DNA from: Azospirillum baldaniorum
GTDB taxonomy: Bacteria > Pseudomonadota > Alphaproteobacteria > Azospirillales > Azospirillaceae
NCBI RefSeq assembly: GCF_003119195.2
Contig: NZ_CP022254.1
Location: forward strand, 38,501-102,500
Length of the DNA stretch: 64,000 nucleotides
Reading direction: 5' to 3'
A program made the translations under genes and the position numbers. Below the pieces are notes generated by a model. That model saw nothing but the letters and a program-made list of their open reading frames with translations. It ran no database searches and had not been told where the DNA came from. Positions 1 through 8,414 of this stretch are shown one piece after another (within the stretch, counting starts at the first letter, position 1; each line of letters begins with the position of its first letter).

Positions 1-2
1 TC

Positions 3-1034
3 AAGCAGGAGGATATCCACCTGCACGGCTGGGCCATCGAGTCCCGCGTCTACGCCGAGGACCCGTTCCGCAACTTCCTGCCCTCCACCGGCCGGCTGAC
101 CCACTACCGTCCGCCGTCGGAGGACCCGCATGTCCGCGTCGACACCGGCGTCTACGAGGGCGGCGAGATCTCCATGTACTACGACCCCATGATCGCCAAG
201 CTGTGCAGCTGGGGTTCGACGCGCGACGCCGCCATCGCCCGCATGCGCGAGGCGCTGGACCAGTATTACATCCGCGGCGTCAGCCACAACATCCCGTTCC
301 TCGCCTCGCTGATGGCCAACCAGCGCTTCGTCGAAGGCCGGCTGACCACCAACTTCATCGCCGAGGAATACCCGACCGGCTTCCACGCCTCCGACCTGCC
401 GCCGGAGGAGCCGGCGGTCCTGATCGCCGTCGCCGCGGTGATCCATCGCTGCCTGAACGACCGCGACATCCAGATCTCCGGTAAGATGCCGGGCAACAAG
501 GTCCGGGTGCGCGACGACTGGGTCGTGGTGATGGACGGCACGCAGCACCCGGTCCATGTCCGCCCGACGGACGGCAGCCCGCAGCGCATCGGCTACACCG
601 TCGATTTCGAGGGCAGGCACCATGTGGTGTGGAGCGACTGGACGCTCGGCCAGCCGCTGTTCCGCGGCACGGTGAACGGCGCGCATGTCTGCGTCCAGGT
701 GGACCGCGTCGGCGTCGGCTACCGCCTGTCCCACTCCGGCAGCCAGGCGCTGGTCAAGGTGCTGACGCCGAACGCCGCGCGGCTCGACGCGCTGATGCCG
801 GTGAAGGCGCCGCCGGACATGTCGAAGTTCCTGCTGTCGCCGATGCCCGGCCTGCTCGTCTCGGTCGCGGTGACCGAGGGGCAGGAGGTCAAGGCCGGCG
901 AGGTGCTGGCCGTGGTCGAGGCGATGAAGATGGAAAACATCCTGCGCGCGGCGCAGGATGGCACGGTGTCCAAGGTGCACGCGACGCCCGGCTCCAGCCT
1001 GGCGGTCGATCAGAAGATCCTGGAGTTCGCGTGA
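3..1034 (+). CDS. pccA: Propionyl/acetyl-CoA carboxylase biotin-containing alpha subunit, 3' part
   Basis: The gene is open at the left edge; about 343 C-terminal residues are present. The first residues (around GWAIESRVYAEDP) belong to the end of the biotin carboxylase domain. A biotin transfer/linker region follows. The last 70 residues or so form a biotinyl carrier domain with the motif EAMKMEN; the biotinylated lysine codon is at 927-929. The family carboxylates propionyl-CoA (or acetyl-CoA) using ATP and bicarbonate in the cytoplasm. The assignment to propionyl-CoA rests on context: methylmalonyl-CoA mutase lies 0.8 kb downstream, and the biotin transporter bioY lies between them. The carboxyltransferase beta subunit and the epimerase are not in the window. 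Confidence 0.88.
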   Translation, partial: KQEDIHLHGWAIESRVYAEDPFRNFLPSTGRLTHYRPPSEDPHVRVDTGVYEGGEISMYYDPMIAKLCSWGSTRDAAIARMREALDQYYIRGVSHNIPFLASLMANQRFVEGRLTTNFIAEEYPTGFHASDLPPEEPAVLIAVAAVIHRCLNDRDIQISGKMPGNKVRVRDDWVVVMDGTQHPVHVRPTDGSPQRIGYTVDFEGRHHVVWSDWTLGQPLFRGTVNGAHVCVQVDRVGVGYRLSHSGSQALVKVLTPNAARLDALMPVKAPPDMSKFLLSPMPGLLVSVAVTEGQEVKAGEVLAVVEAMKMENILRAAQDGTVSKVHATPGSSLAVDQKILEFA

Positions 1035-1072
1035 GCCAAGCGGGCTCCGACATATAGGGAAAGGTAAGGACG

Positions 1073-1666
1073 ATGGCTTTCGCAAACACGCTGACGCAGC
1101 GTGCCGCTTCGCTTCTCGAGACGGTCGCCCCGCGGGGCGGCCTGCTCACCGCCGCCACCGCGGCGGTTCTGGGCAGCCTGCTCCTGGCCGCCTCGGCCAA
1201 GGTGCAGGTGCCCTTCTGGCCGGTTCCGATGACGATGCAGAGCATGGTCGTCATCCTGCTCGGCATGGCTTACGGCAGCCGCCTCGCCACGGCGACGGTT
1301 CTGCTGTACCTGCTGGAAGGCCTCGCCGGTCTGCCGGTCTTCGCCGGTCCGGGCGCCGGCCCGGCCTACATGGCCGGCCCGACCGCCGGGTACCTGCTGG
1401 GCTTCGTCCTGGCCGCCGGCGTCACCGGCTGGCTGGCCGAGCGCGGCTGGGACCGCAGCCCGCTCAAGGCCGTCGGCGCCCTGGCGATCGGCCATGCCCT
1501 GCTGTTCGTTCCGGGCGTGGCCTGGATGGCCGTCCTGTTCGGCGGCGAGAAGGCCGTCGCTCTGGGCCTGACGCCGTTCCTGGCCGCCACGGTCCTGAAG
1601 ACCGCGCTGGGTGCCGCGATCATGCAGGCCGCCTGGAAGGTCGTCGCCCGCCGGTCGCAGGGCTGA
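1073..1666 (+). CDS. bioY: Biotin transporter BioY (ECF S component)
   Basis: A 197-aa membrane protein with about six hydrophobic segments and BioY signatures: a conserved first helix followed by VQVPFWPVPMTMQ, and the GPTAGYLLGF segment. BioY binds biotin and works alone or with an EcfT/EcfA module, which is not seen here. The ATG has a purine-rich ribosome site (aaggtaagg) just upstream. The gene starts 38 nt after the biotin-dependent carboxylase and probably shares its transcript, so cofactor uptake is linked to a cofactor user. No BioR-type palindrome was seen in the short gap. Confidence 0.9.
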   Translation: MAFANTLTQRAASLLETVAPRGGLLTAATAAVLGSLLLAASAKVQVPFWPVPMTMQSMVVILLGMAYGSRLATATVLLYLLEGLAGLPVFAGPGAGPAYMAGPTAGYLLGFVLAAGVTGWLAERGWDRSPLKAVGALAIGHALLFVPGVAWMAVLFGGEKAVALGLTPFLAATVLKTALGAAIMQAAWKVVARRSQG

Positions 1667-1681
1667 GGGTAGGGGAGCTTG

Positions 1682-1738
1682 CTTGCCCCCACCCTAACCC
1701 TCCCCCGCGCAGCGGGGGAGGGCCGGGGTGGGGGCAAG
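1682..1738. repeat. REP-type palindrome, type A
   Basis: An imperfect inverted repeat made of cttgcccccaccctaacc and ctcccccgc facing gcgggggag and ggggtgggggcaag. The same arms recur near 4.0, 23.2 and 28.0 kb. It lies between bioY and the mutase gene and could fold in RNA. Confidence 0.8.
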
Positions 1739-1805
1739 TGACTCATCCATTTCATTGATCGTTTCAAATCATTCGAACCAAGAAGCCGTGTCGAGGAGAC
1801 GTCCC

Positions 1806-3959
1806 ATGAGCGAGTTCCCGAAGAAGACCCAGGCCGACTGGCAGACCCTGGCCGCCAAGGACCTGGGCGCCAACGGGACGCTCGAAGACCTCGTCTGGAA
1901 GACTCCGGAAGGGCTGGACGTCAAGGCCCTCTACACCGCCGACGATCTGGAAGGGCTGGAGCTGGACAGCCTGCCCGGCTTCCCGCCCTTCACCCGCGGC
2001 CCGCGCGCCACGATGTACGCGGTGAAGCCCTGGACCATCCGCCAGTACGCCGGGTTCTCGACCGCCGAGGACTCCAACGCCTTCTACAAGGCGAACCTGA
2101 AAGCCGGGCAGATGGGCCTGTCGGTCGCCTTCGATCTCGCCACCCACCGCGGCTATGACAGCGACCACCCGCGCGTGGTCGGCGACGTGGGCAAGGCCGG
2201 CGTGGCCATCGACAGCGTCGAGGACATGAAGATCCTCTTCGACGGCATCCCGCTCGACAAGATGTCGGTGTCGATGACCATGAACGGCGCGGTGCTGCCG
2301 ATCCTCGCCGGCTACATCGTCGCCGCGGAGGAGCAGGGTGTCAGTCAGGACAAGCTGAGCGGGACCATCCAGAACGACATCCTCAAGGAGTTCATGGTCC
2401 GCAACACCTACATCTACCCGCCCGAACCCTCGATGCGGATCATCGCGGACATCATCGAGTACACGGCGCTGAACATGCCGAAGTTCAACTCGATCTCGAT
2501 TTCCGGTTACCACATGCAGGAGGCCGGGGCGACCGCGGTGCAGGAGTTGGCCTTCACCATCGCCGACGGCCTCGAATATGTCCGCGCCGCCATGTCCAAG
2601 GGGCTGCCGGTCGACAAGTTCGCGCCGCGCCTGTCCTTCTTCTTCTCCATCGGCATGAACTTCTTCATGGAGATCGCCAAGCTGCGCGCCGCGCGCCTGC
2701 TCTGGTCGACCCTGATGAAGCAGAAGTTCGACCCGAAGGACGCCCGCTCGCTGGCCCTGCGCACCCACTGCCAGACCTCCGGCGTCAGCCTGACCGAGCA
2801 GGACCCTTACAACAACGTCATCCGCACCACCATCGAGGCGATGGCCGCCGTGCTGGGCGGCACCCAGTCGCTGCACACCAACGCCTTCGACGAGGCGCTG
2901 GGCCTGCCGACCAAATTCTCCGCCCGCATCGCCCGCAACACCCAGCTCATCATCGCCGAGGAGTCGGGCGTCACCAACGTGGTCGATCCGCTGGGCGGCT
3001 CCTACTACATCGAGAATCTGACCCACAGCCTCGCCAACGCCGCGCTCGACCTCATCAACAAGGTCGAGGATCTGGGCGGCATGACCAAGGCGGTGGACAG
3101 CGGCATGCCCAAGCTGCTGATCGAGGAGGCCGCCGCCCGCCGGCAGGCCCGCGTCGACCGCGCCGAGGAGGTGATCGTCGGCGTCAACAAGTACCGTCCG
3201 GAGAACCCCGAGATGGTCGACGTGCTGGACATCGACAACACGGCGGTCCGCGAATCCCAGATCGCCCGACTGAACAGCGTGCGCGCCAACCGCGACGACG
3301 CCAAGTGCCGCGCCGCCCTGGAGGCCCTGACCAAGGCCGCCACGGAGAAGTCCGGCAACCTGCTCGCCCTGGCGGTGGAGGCCACCCGCGCCCGTGCCAC
3401 GGTCGGCGAGATTTCCGACGCGCTGGAGAAGGCCTTCACCCGCCATGTCGCGGTCATTCGCTCCGTCTCTGGCGTCTACGGCGCCGCCTATGAGGGCGAC
3501 GAGGGCTTCAAGAGGATCCAGGAGGAGGTGTCCGCCTTCGCCGCCGAGGAGGGCCGCCGCCCGCGCATCCTCGTCGTGAAGATGGGACAGGACGGGCACG
3601 ACCGTGGCGCCAAGGTCATCGCCACCAGTTTCGCCGACATTGGCTTCGACGTGGACATCGGGCCGCTGTTCCAGACCCCGGAGGAGGCTGCCCGTCAGGC
3701 GGTGGAGAACGACGTGCACGTCATCGGCGTGTCGTCCCAGGCCGCCGGCCACAAGACGCTGGTCCCGCAGCTGGTCGAGGAGCTGCGCCGCCAAGGCGCC
3801 GGGGACATCCTGGTTGTCTGCGGCGGCGTGATCCCCCCGCAGGACTACGACTACCTCTACAAGGCGGGCGCCGCCGCCATCTACGGCCCCGGCACCAACA
3901 TCCCGAAGGCCGCCTCCGACATCCTGGCCATCCTGCGCAAGCAGAAGGCCGCGGCGTAG
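1806..3959 (+). CDS. mcm: Methylmalonyl-CoA mutase (adenosylcobalamin-dependent)
   Basis: A 717-aa protein, matching the length of single-chain bacterial methylmalonyl-CoA mutases. The N-terminal part is the substrate-binding TIM barrel (residues about 30-560; typical stretches [42 protein letters not shown]). The C-terminal part is the B12-binding domain with the base-off DxHxxG motif at residues 596-601 (D-G-H-D-R-G, axial His598). It interconverts methylmalonyl-CoA and succinyl-CoA. The ATG at 1806 is preferred because GAGGAG lies 8-15 nt upstream; an in-frame start at 1728 falls inside the REP element. No meaB/argK chaperone gene is adjacent. Confidence 0.95.
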   Translation: MSEFPKKTQADWQTLAAKDLGANGTLEDLVWKTPEGLDVKALYTADDLEGLELDSLPGFPPFTRGPRATMYAVKPWTIRQYAGFSTAEDSNAFYKANLKAGQMGLSVAFDLATHRGYDSDHPRVVGDVGKAGVAIDSVEDMKILFDGIPLDKMSVSMTMNGAVLPILAGYIVAAEEQGVSQDKLSGTIQNDILKEFMVRNTYIYPPEPSMRIIADIIEYTALNMPKFNSISISGYHMQEAGATAVQELAFTIADGLEYVRAAMSKGLPVDKFAPRLSFFFSIGMNFFMEIAKLRAARLLWSTLMKQKFDPKDARSLALRTHCQTSGVSLTEQDPYNNVIRTTIEAMAAVLGGTQSLHTNAFDEALGLPTKFSARIARNTQLIIAEESGVTNVVDPLGGSYYIENLTHSLANAALDLINKVEDLGGMTKAVDSGMPKLLIEEAAARRQARVDRAEEVIVGVNKYRPENPEMVDVLDIDNTAVRESQIARLNSVRANRDDAKCRAALEALTKAATEKSGNLLALAVEATRARATVGEISDALEKAFTRHVAVIRSVSGVYGAAYEGDEGFKRIQEEVSAFAAEEGRRPRILVVKMGQDGHDRGAKVIATSFADIGFDVDIGPLFQTPEEAARQAVENDVHVIGVSSQAAGHKTLVPQLVEELRRQGAGDILVVCGGVIPPQDYDYLYKAGAAAIYGPGTNIPKAASDILAILRKQKAAA

Positions 3960-3977
3960 AGCGGCGCCAGCACTTTT

Positions 3978-4015
3978 CCCTCCCCCGCCCAGCGGGGGAG
4001 GGCTAGGGTGGGGGC
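3978..4015. repeat. REP-type palindrome, type A (short copy)
   Basis: The arms ccctcccccgc and gcgggggaggg are followed by ctagggtggggg. It lies just after the mutase stop codon, where an RNA hairpin could protect or end the transcript. Confidence 0.7.
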
Positions 4016-4041
4016 TCCTTCAAGAACGCGCTCCACTTCCC

Positions 4042-4734
4042 TTGTCCATCACCGCCGAAACCGACCTCTACGCCCCCGTCAAAGCCTTCCTCGAAGCCCA
4101 GGGCTACGATGTGAAGGCCGAAATCCATGGCTGCGACCTCGTCGCGGTGCGCGGGGCCGAGCCGCCGCTGATCGTCGAGCTGAAGAAGCGCTTCACCCTG
4201 GACCTGCTGCTTCAGGGGGTCGACCGGCTCGCCCTGACCGACACCGTCTATCTCGCCGTGCCGCAGCCGGGGCGCAAGGCCAGCGGTGCATCGCCCCACG
4301 ACAGCGGGGTGCGCAAGCTCTGCCGGCGGCTGGGCGTCGGGCTGCTGATCGTCGACATCGGCCGGGCCGCTGGGCATGAGGTGGAGGTTCTGCTCGACCC
4401 CGTTCCCTACAGCCCGCGCAAGGACAGGACGCGCGCCGCCCGCCTGCTGGGAGAGCATACGCGGCGCCGCGGCGATCCCAACCGGGGCGGCTCCACCCGC
4501 GTGCCGATCGTCACCGCCTACCGTCAGGACGCGCTGCGCTGCGCCCGGCTGTTGCAGGCCGGGCCGCTGTCGCTGAAGGCGCTGCGCGCGGCCGGGGCAC
4601 CGAAGGACGCCGCGGCCATCCTTCAACGCAACGTCTATGGCTGGTTCGAGCGCATCGCCAAGGGCACCTATGGGCTGAGCGAGGCCGGCGTCCAGGGTGT
4701 GGAGACCTTCGCCCACGCGCTCGCCGCCGAATAG
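4042..4734 (+). CDS. DUF2161 family protein, PD-(D/E)XK nuclease-like
   Basis: A 230-aa soluble protein starting at TTG, since no ATG or GTG fits the conserved N-terminus. The first 50 residues carry a pattern like the PD-(D/E)XK phosphodiesterase core: a helix with acidic residues, Asp32 in GCDLVAV, then Glu46 and Lys48 in IVELKKR. The C-terminal part (about 150-230) resembles a winged helix. This fits DUF2161, whose in vivo role I do not know. It runs towards the glycosyltransferase on the other strand, with only a few nucleotides between the two stops. No ribosome site is obvious, so the start is uncertain. Confidence 0.65.
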   Translation: MSITAETDLYAPVKAFLEAQGYDVKAEIHGCDLVAVRGAEPPLIVELKKRFTLDLLLQGVDRLALTDTVYLAVPQPGRKASGASPHDSGVRKLCRRLGVGLLIVDIGRAAGHEVEVLLDPVPYSPRKDRTRAARLLGEHTRRRGDPNRGGSTRVPIVTAYRQDALRCARLLQAGPLSLKALRAAGAPKDAAAILQRNVYGWFERIAKGTYGLSEAGVQGVETFAHALAAE

Positions 4735-4741
4735 GCGTGCT

Positions 4742-6904
4742 TTACCGTGCCGTCGCGCACCAACGCCGCCAGAGCGTGCGGAAGGCGGCCTCATAGGCGC
4801 GGGCCAGCGCCGGAACGTCGCCCAGCGGAGAGGACATGACACGGCTCCGCAGACCCGCGCGCAAGGTGGCCAGCGCGTCGAGGTCGCCGGCCAGCGCCAC
4901 CGCGCGGGCGGCGTAGGCGTCGGCATCGGGCGCGATCAGCTCGGACAGTCCGGCCGAGACCATCATCGCGGATCCCACCCGCGCGATTCCCAGGTCCCGG
5001 AGACGGCCCGCCGGCACGATCACCGGTACCCCCATCCACAGCGCCTCGCAGGTCGTGGTGTGGCCGTTGTAGGGGTAGGGGTCCAGTCCGATGTCCATGT
5101 CGTTGTAGTCGGCGAGGTTGGCGTGGATGCCGGCCGGCGGGCGGCGAAGCTCCAGCCGGTCCGAGGCCACGCCGTGGCAGGCGAACAGCGCCGTCAGGTG
5201 GGCGCGCGAGGCCGGATCGCGCATCGCCTTGTACTTCAGCAGCAGACGGGAGTTCGGGACGGCCCTCAGCACGCCCGCCCACAGGGCCGCCGTTTCCTCG
5301 GTGATCTTGCTGAGGTTGTTGAAGGAGCCGAACGTGATGAAGCCGTTGCGCGACGCCGGCAGCGGACCGACCTCCGGCGCTTCGGGCGGTCCCTGATAGG
5401 CCCAGGAGAAGCGGGGCAGCCGCAGCAGCGGCTCGGCGTAATGGGCCTCTTCCCCCGGCGGGGCAAGCAGGGCGTCGGTGATGCAGGCGTCGAAGCGGTC
5501 GATGCCGGTCGTCACGATGTTCACCGCCGTGGTCACCTGCACCGGCGCCGGGCGCCGGGTGAAGACGCCCAGCCGGTTGCCCGCGGTGTGGGAGGCCAGA
5601 TCCACCAGAATGTCCACCCCGTCCTGCCGGACCCGGACGGCCAACTCCTCCTCGGTCAGGGCGGCCGCGTCGCACCAACGGTCGGCCAGGGCGCGGAAGC
5701 GCTCCGTCTTGGCGTCGGGGGCGGTGGCGGTCGAATAGAAGAACAACTCCACCAGCGACCGGTCGAAGGCGCGGAACAGCGGCTCCATGTAGAAGGAGAA
5801 GGCGTGGTTGCGGAAGTCGCCGGACACCAGTCCGACGCGCAGGCGGCGGTCCGGGTCGGGTTCGTTGGCTGGGCGCGGCAGGGGCTCTGCCACGGCGAAA
5901 CGCTCCGCCCAGCGCCGTGATTCCTCCAGCAAACCCGCACCGTCCTGACCGTTGCGGTAGAGCAGAGCGCACAGGTATCGGCTGCGCGCGTCGCGGTCGT
6001 CGGGGTCGAGCCGGACAGCCCGTTGGAGCAGCGGCAGCGATTCCTCCACCCGTCCCATCAGACCCAGCGCCCCGGCGAGGTTGCTGAACGCACCCGCGTG
6101 GCCAGGATGCAGCGCGAGCGCCCGCCGCGCCGCCTCGGCCGCCGCGCCGTAGCGTCCCAAGGTCTCGCAGGCGGCGGACAGGTTGACCCAGCCCTCCACA
6201 TGGCCCGGCTGCACGGAAAGCGCCCGCCGGCAGGCTGTGGCGCCGTCCGCGGTGCGACCGGTCTCGTCGAGCAGCAGGCCGAGGTTGCTCAGGGCTTCGG
6301 CGTGGCCGGGGGCGAGCGCCAGCGTATGGCGGAATTCCCGCATCGCTCCGCTCCGGTCACCCAGCGCATAGAGCGCCGCCGCGCGGTCGAAGCGGATGCC
6401 CGCATCCTCCGGCAGCAGCCCCACCGACCGTTCCAGGAGCGCTGCGGCCTCCGCACGCCGCCCGGCGTCGCGGTGGGGGCGCGCCATGATCTGCAGCAGC
6501 AGGGCGGCGCGTCCCGCGGCGCGGTGGTCGCCGGGCATCAGCCGCACCGCGCGCTCCAGCGCCGTGACCGCCGCTTCGCGCAAATGGATGCCGCCATGGG
6601 GCAGGGCGTTGCCGAAGCGGTACCAGCCCTCCGCCGCATCGGGGGCCAGCGACAGAGCGCGGCGATGGGCGGCGGCGGCCCGCTCCGGCTGCCCCGCGGC
6701 GTCGAGGATGTTGGCGAGGTTGGCGGGATAATCCGCCGCGTCGGGGCGCAGCGCCATGGCCTCGCCGATCAGCGCCGCGGCCTGTTCCACGCGCCCGGCC
6801 TGCCCGCACAGCACGCCCAGCAGGTGGCGGGCGTCGGCCTGCTCGGGGGCGGCCTCCAGGATGCGCCCGTACAGGATCTCCGCCTCCGCCAACCGCCCGT
6901 TCAT
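4742..6904 (-). CDS. TPR-repeat SPINDLY-like glycosyltransferase (GT41 type)
   Basis: A 720-aa protein. Residues 1 to about 330 are tandem tetratricopeptide repeats (repeating pattern like ALAPGHAEALSNLGLLLDETG). The C-terminal half matches the catalytic region of SPINDLY/O-GlcNAc-transferase-like bacterial enzymes (RLRVGLVSGDFRNHAFSFYM, then FITFGSFNNLSKI and DIGLDPYPYNGHTTTCEALW). The family transfers a sugar to protein or other acceptors; in related bacteria such genes are often tied to surface or flagellar glycans, which is an inference here. Start: the ATG at 6904 has no ribosome site and cuts off half of the first repeat helix. Reading continues open upstream to a CTG at 6949 that has GGAGG six bases before it. 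Confidence 0.85.
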   Translation of the reverse strand: MNGRLAEAEILYGRILEAAPEQADARHLLGVLCGQAGRVEQAAALIGEAMALRPDAADYPANLANILDAAGQPERAAAAHRRALSLAPDAAEGWYRFGNALPHGGIHLREAAVTALERAVRLMPGDHRAAGRAALLLQIMARPHRDAGRRAEAAALLERSVGLLPEDAGIRFDRAAALYALGDRSGAMREFRHTLALAPGHAEALSNLGLLLDETGRTADGATACRRALSVQPGHVEGWVNLSAACETLGRYGAAAEAARRALALHPGHAGAFSNLAGALGLMGRVEESLPLLQRAVRLDPDDRDARSRYLCALLYRNGQDGAGLLEESRRWAERFAVAEPLPRPANEPDPDRRLRVGLVSGDFRNHAFSFYMEPLFRAFDRSLVELFFYSTATAPDAKTERFRALADRWCDAAALTEEELAVRVRQDGVDILVDLASHTAGNRLGVFTRRPAPVQVTTAVNIVTTGIDRFDACITDALLAPPGEEAHYAEPLLRLPRFSWAYQGPPEAPEVGPLPASRNGFITFGSFNNLSKITEETAALWAGVLRAVPNSRLLLKYKAMRDPASRAHLTALFACHGVASDRLELRRPPAGIHANLADYNDMDIGLDPYPYNGHTTTCEALWMGVPVIVPAGRLRDLGIARVGSAMMVSAGLSELIAPDADAYAARAVALAGDLDALATLRAGLRSRVMSSPLGDVPALARAYEAAFRTLWRRWCATAR

Positions 6905-7034
6905 GTGGTGGTCGAGCGCGGCGGCGAGGGCTTCGGCTATGGTCGCCAGGGCGGGCCTCCGGTGTACATGGGGCGGGCGGATCAGATGGCTTTTTCGCCC
7001 ATCGCGGTCCCGCCGTCCACCGTCCGAAGAAAGG

Positions 7035-8414
7035 TCACTCCACGAAATCCTCGCGGCTGAGGCCGTAGCGCTTCAGCTTGTCGTAGAAGGTCTTGCGCGG
7101 AATGTTCAGCGCCTCGATGGCGGCCTTCACGCTGCCTTTGCAACGGGCCAACTCGCTTTCGATCAGGCTCTTCTCGAACAGGTCCACCTGCTCCGCCAGC
7201 GACAGGCCGCTGCGGCCCGCCGCCATCGCCGGAGCGGCGCCGCCCACCGCGGACAGCGCGTCGTCCAGCCCCAGCACGAAGCGGTCGGCGGCGTTGCGCA
7301 GCTCGCGGACGTTGCCGGGCCAGTCGTGGGCCGCCAGCCGCTGCACCTGCGCCGGGCTGGGCGCGCGGGGCTCGCGGTTGTAGCGCGCGGCGGCCTGGAG
7401 GACGAAATGCTGGAACAGCAGGGGGATGTCATCGCGGCGGTCGCGCAGCGGCGGGATGGTCACCACGACGACATTGAGCCGGTAATAGAGATCCTCGCGG
7501 AACTTGCCCTCGCTGGCCGCCTTGCGCAGGTCGACCTTGGTCGCGGCGACGACGCGCAGGTCCACGGGGATCAGCTCGTTCGAGCCGAGCGGCTCCACCA
7601 CCCGCTCCTGGATCACGCGCAGCAGCTTGACCTGGAGCGAGAGCGGCATGCTCTCGATCTCGTCGAGGAAGAGCGTGCCGCCGCTGGCGTGCTCGATGCG
7701 CCCGACGCGGCGCTTGCCGGCCCCGGTGAAGGCCCCGGCCTCGTGCCCGAACAGCTCGCTCTCGAAGATCGCCTCGGGCATGGCGCCGCAGTTCAGGGCG
7801 ACGAAGGGGTGCTTGCGCCGGCCGCTGCCGGCGTGGAGGGCGCGGGCGACCATCTCCTTGCCGGTGCCGGTCTCGCCCAGCACCAGAACGTCGGCGTCGG
7901 TGTCGGCCACCGCGGCGATGGCGCCGCGCAGCCGCTCGATCCCCGGCGTCCGCCCGACGATGGGCGAGGTCTCCCCGGCGGGCAACCCGGCCAGCTGGTC
8001 GCGCAGGCGCCGGTTCTCCAGCACAAGCCGGCGCTTCTCCACCGCGCGCCGCGTCACCTCGACCAGCCGGTCGGAGGGGAAGGGCTTTTCCAGGAAATCG
8101 TAGGCGCCGCGCCGCATCGCCTCCACCGCCATCGGCACGTCGCCGTGGCCGGTGATCAGGATGACCGGCAGTTCGGGGTCGAGCGCGAGGGCGCGCTCCA
8201 TCAGCTCCAGCCCGTCGATCTGCGGCATGCGCACGTCGGTGACCAGGGCGCCCGGCCAGTCGCGGCCGAGATGGCGCAACGCGCGCTCCGCCCCGTCGCA
8301 AGCGGTGACGTCGAAGCCCGCCAGTTCCAGCGCCTGCTGCCCGGCGAGACGGACGGACCGCTCGTCGTCCACGAAGAGGACGGAGCCGCCCGGGGCGATG
8401 CTGCCGGTCGTCAT
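7035..8414 (-). CDS. dctD: C4-dicarboxylate response regulator, sigma-54 activator DctD
   Basis: A 459-aa NtrC-class regulator. It has a receiver domain (residues about 10-125; phospho-acceptor Asp60 in VTDVRMPQIDG), an AAA+ sigma-54 interaction domain (Walker [15 protein letters not shown] loop intact) and a C-terminal Fis-type helix-turn-helix. Its ATG overlaps the dctB stop by ATGA, so the two are coupled. The position beside dctB, divergent from dctA, and the matching operators upstream of dctA identify it as DctD: phosphorylated by DctB when external malate, succinate or fumarate is present, and switching on dctA with sigma-54. Confidence 0.93.
   Translation of the reverse strand: MTTGSIAPGGSVLFVDDERSVRLAGQQALELAGFDVTACDGAERALRHLGRDWPGALVTDVRMPQIDGLELMERALALDPELPVILITGHGDVPMAVEAMRRGAYDFLEKPFPSDRLVEVTRRAVEKRRLVLENRRLRDQLAGLPAGETSPIVGRTPGIERLRGAIAAVADTDADVLVLGETGTGKEMVARALHAGSGRRKHPFVALNCGAMPEAIFESELFGHEAGAFTGAGKRRVGRIEHASGGTLFLDEIESMPLSLQVKLLRVIQERVVEPLGSNELIPVDLRVVAATKVDLRKAASEGKFREDLYYRLNVVVVTIPPLRDRRDDIPLLFQHFVLQAAARYNREPRAPSPAQVQRLAAHDWPGNVRELRNAADRFVLGLDDALSAVGGAAPAMAAGRSGLSLAEQVDLFEKSLIESELARCKGSVKAAIEALNIPRKTFYDKLKRYGLSREDFVE

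Noticed and set aside
1764..3794. A 676-codon minus-strand frame
   Set aside because: Shadow of the methylmalonyl-CoA mutase gene; composition rich in Gly/Val/Asp/His repeats without any domain.
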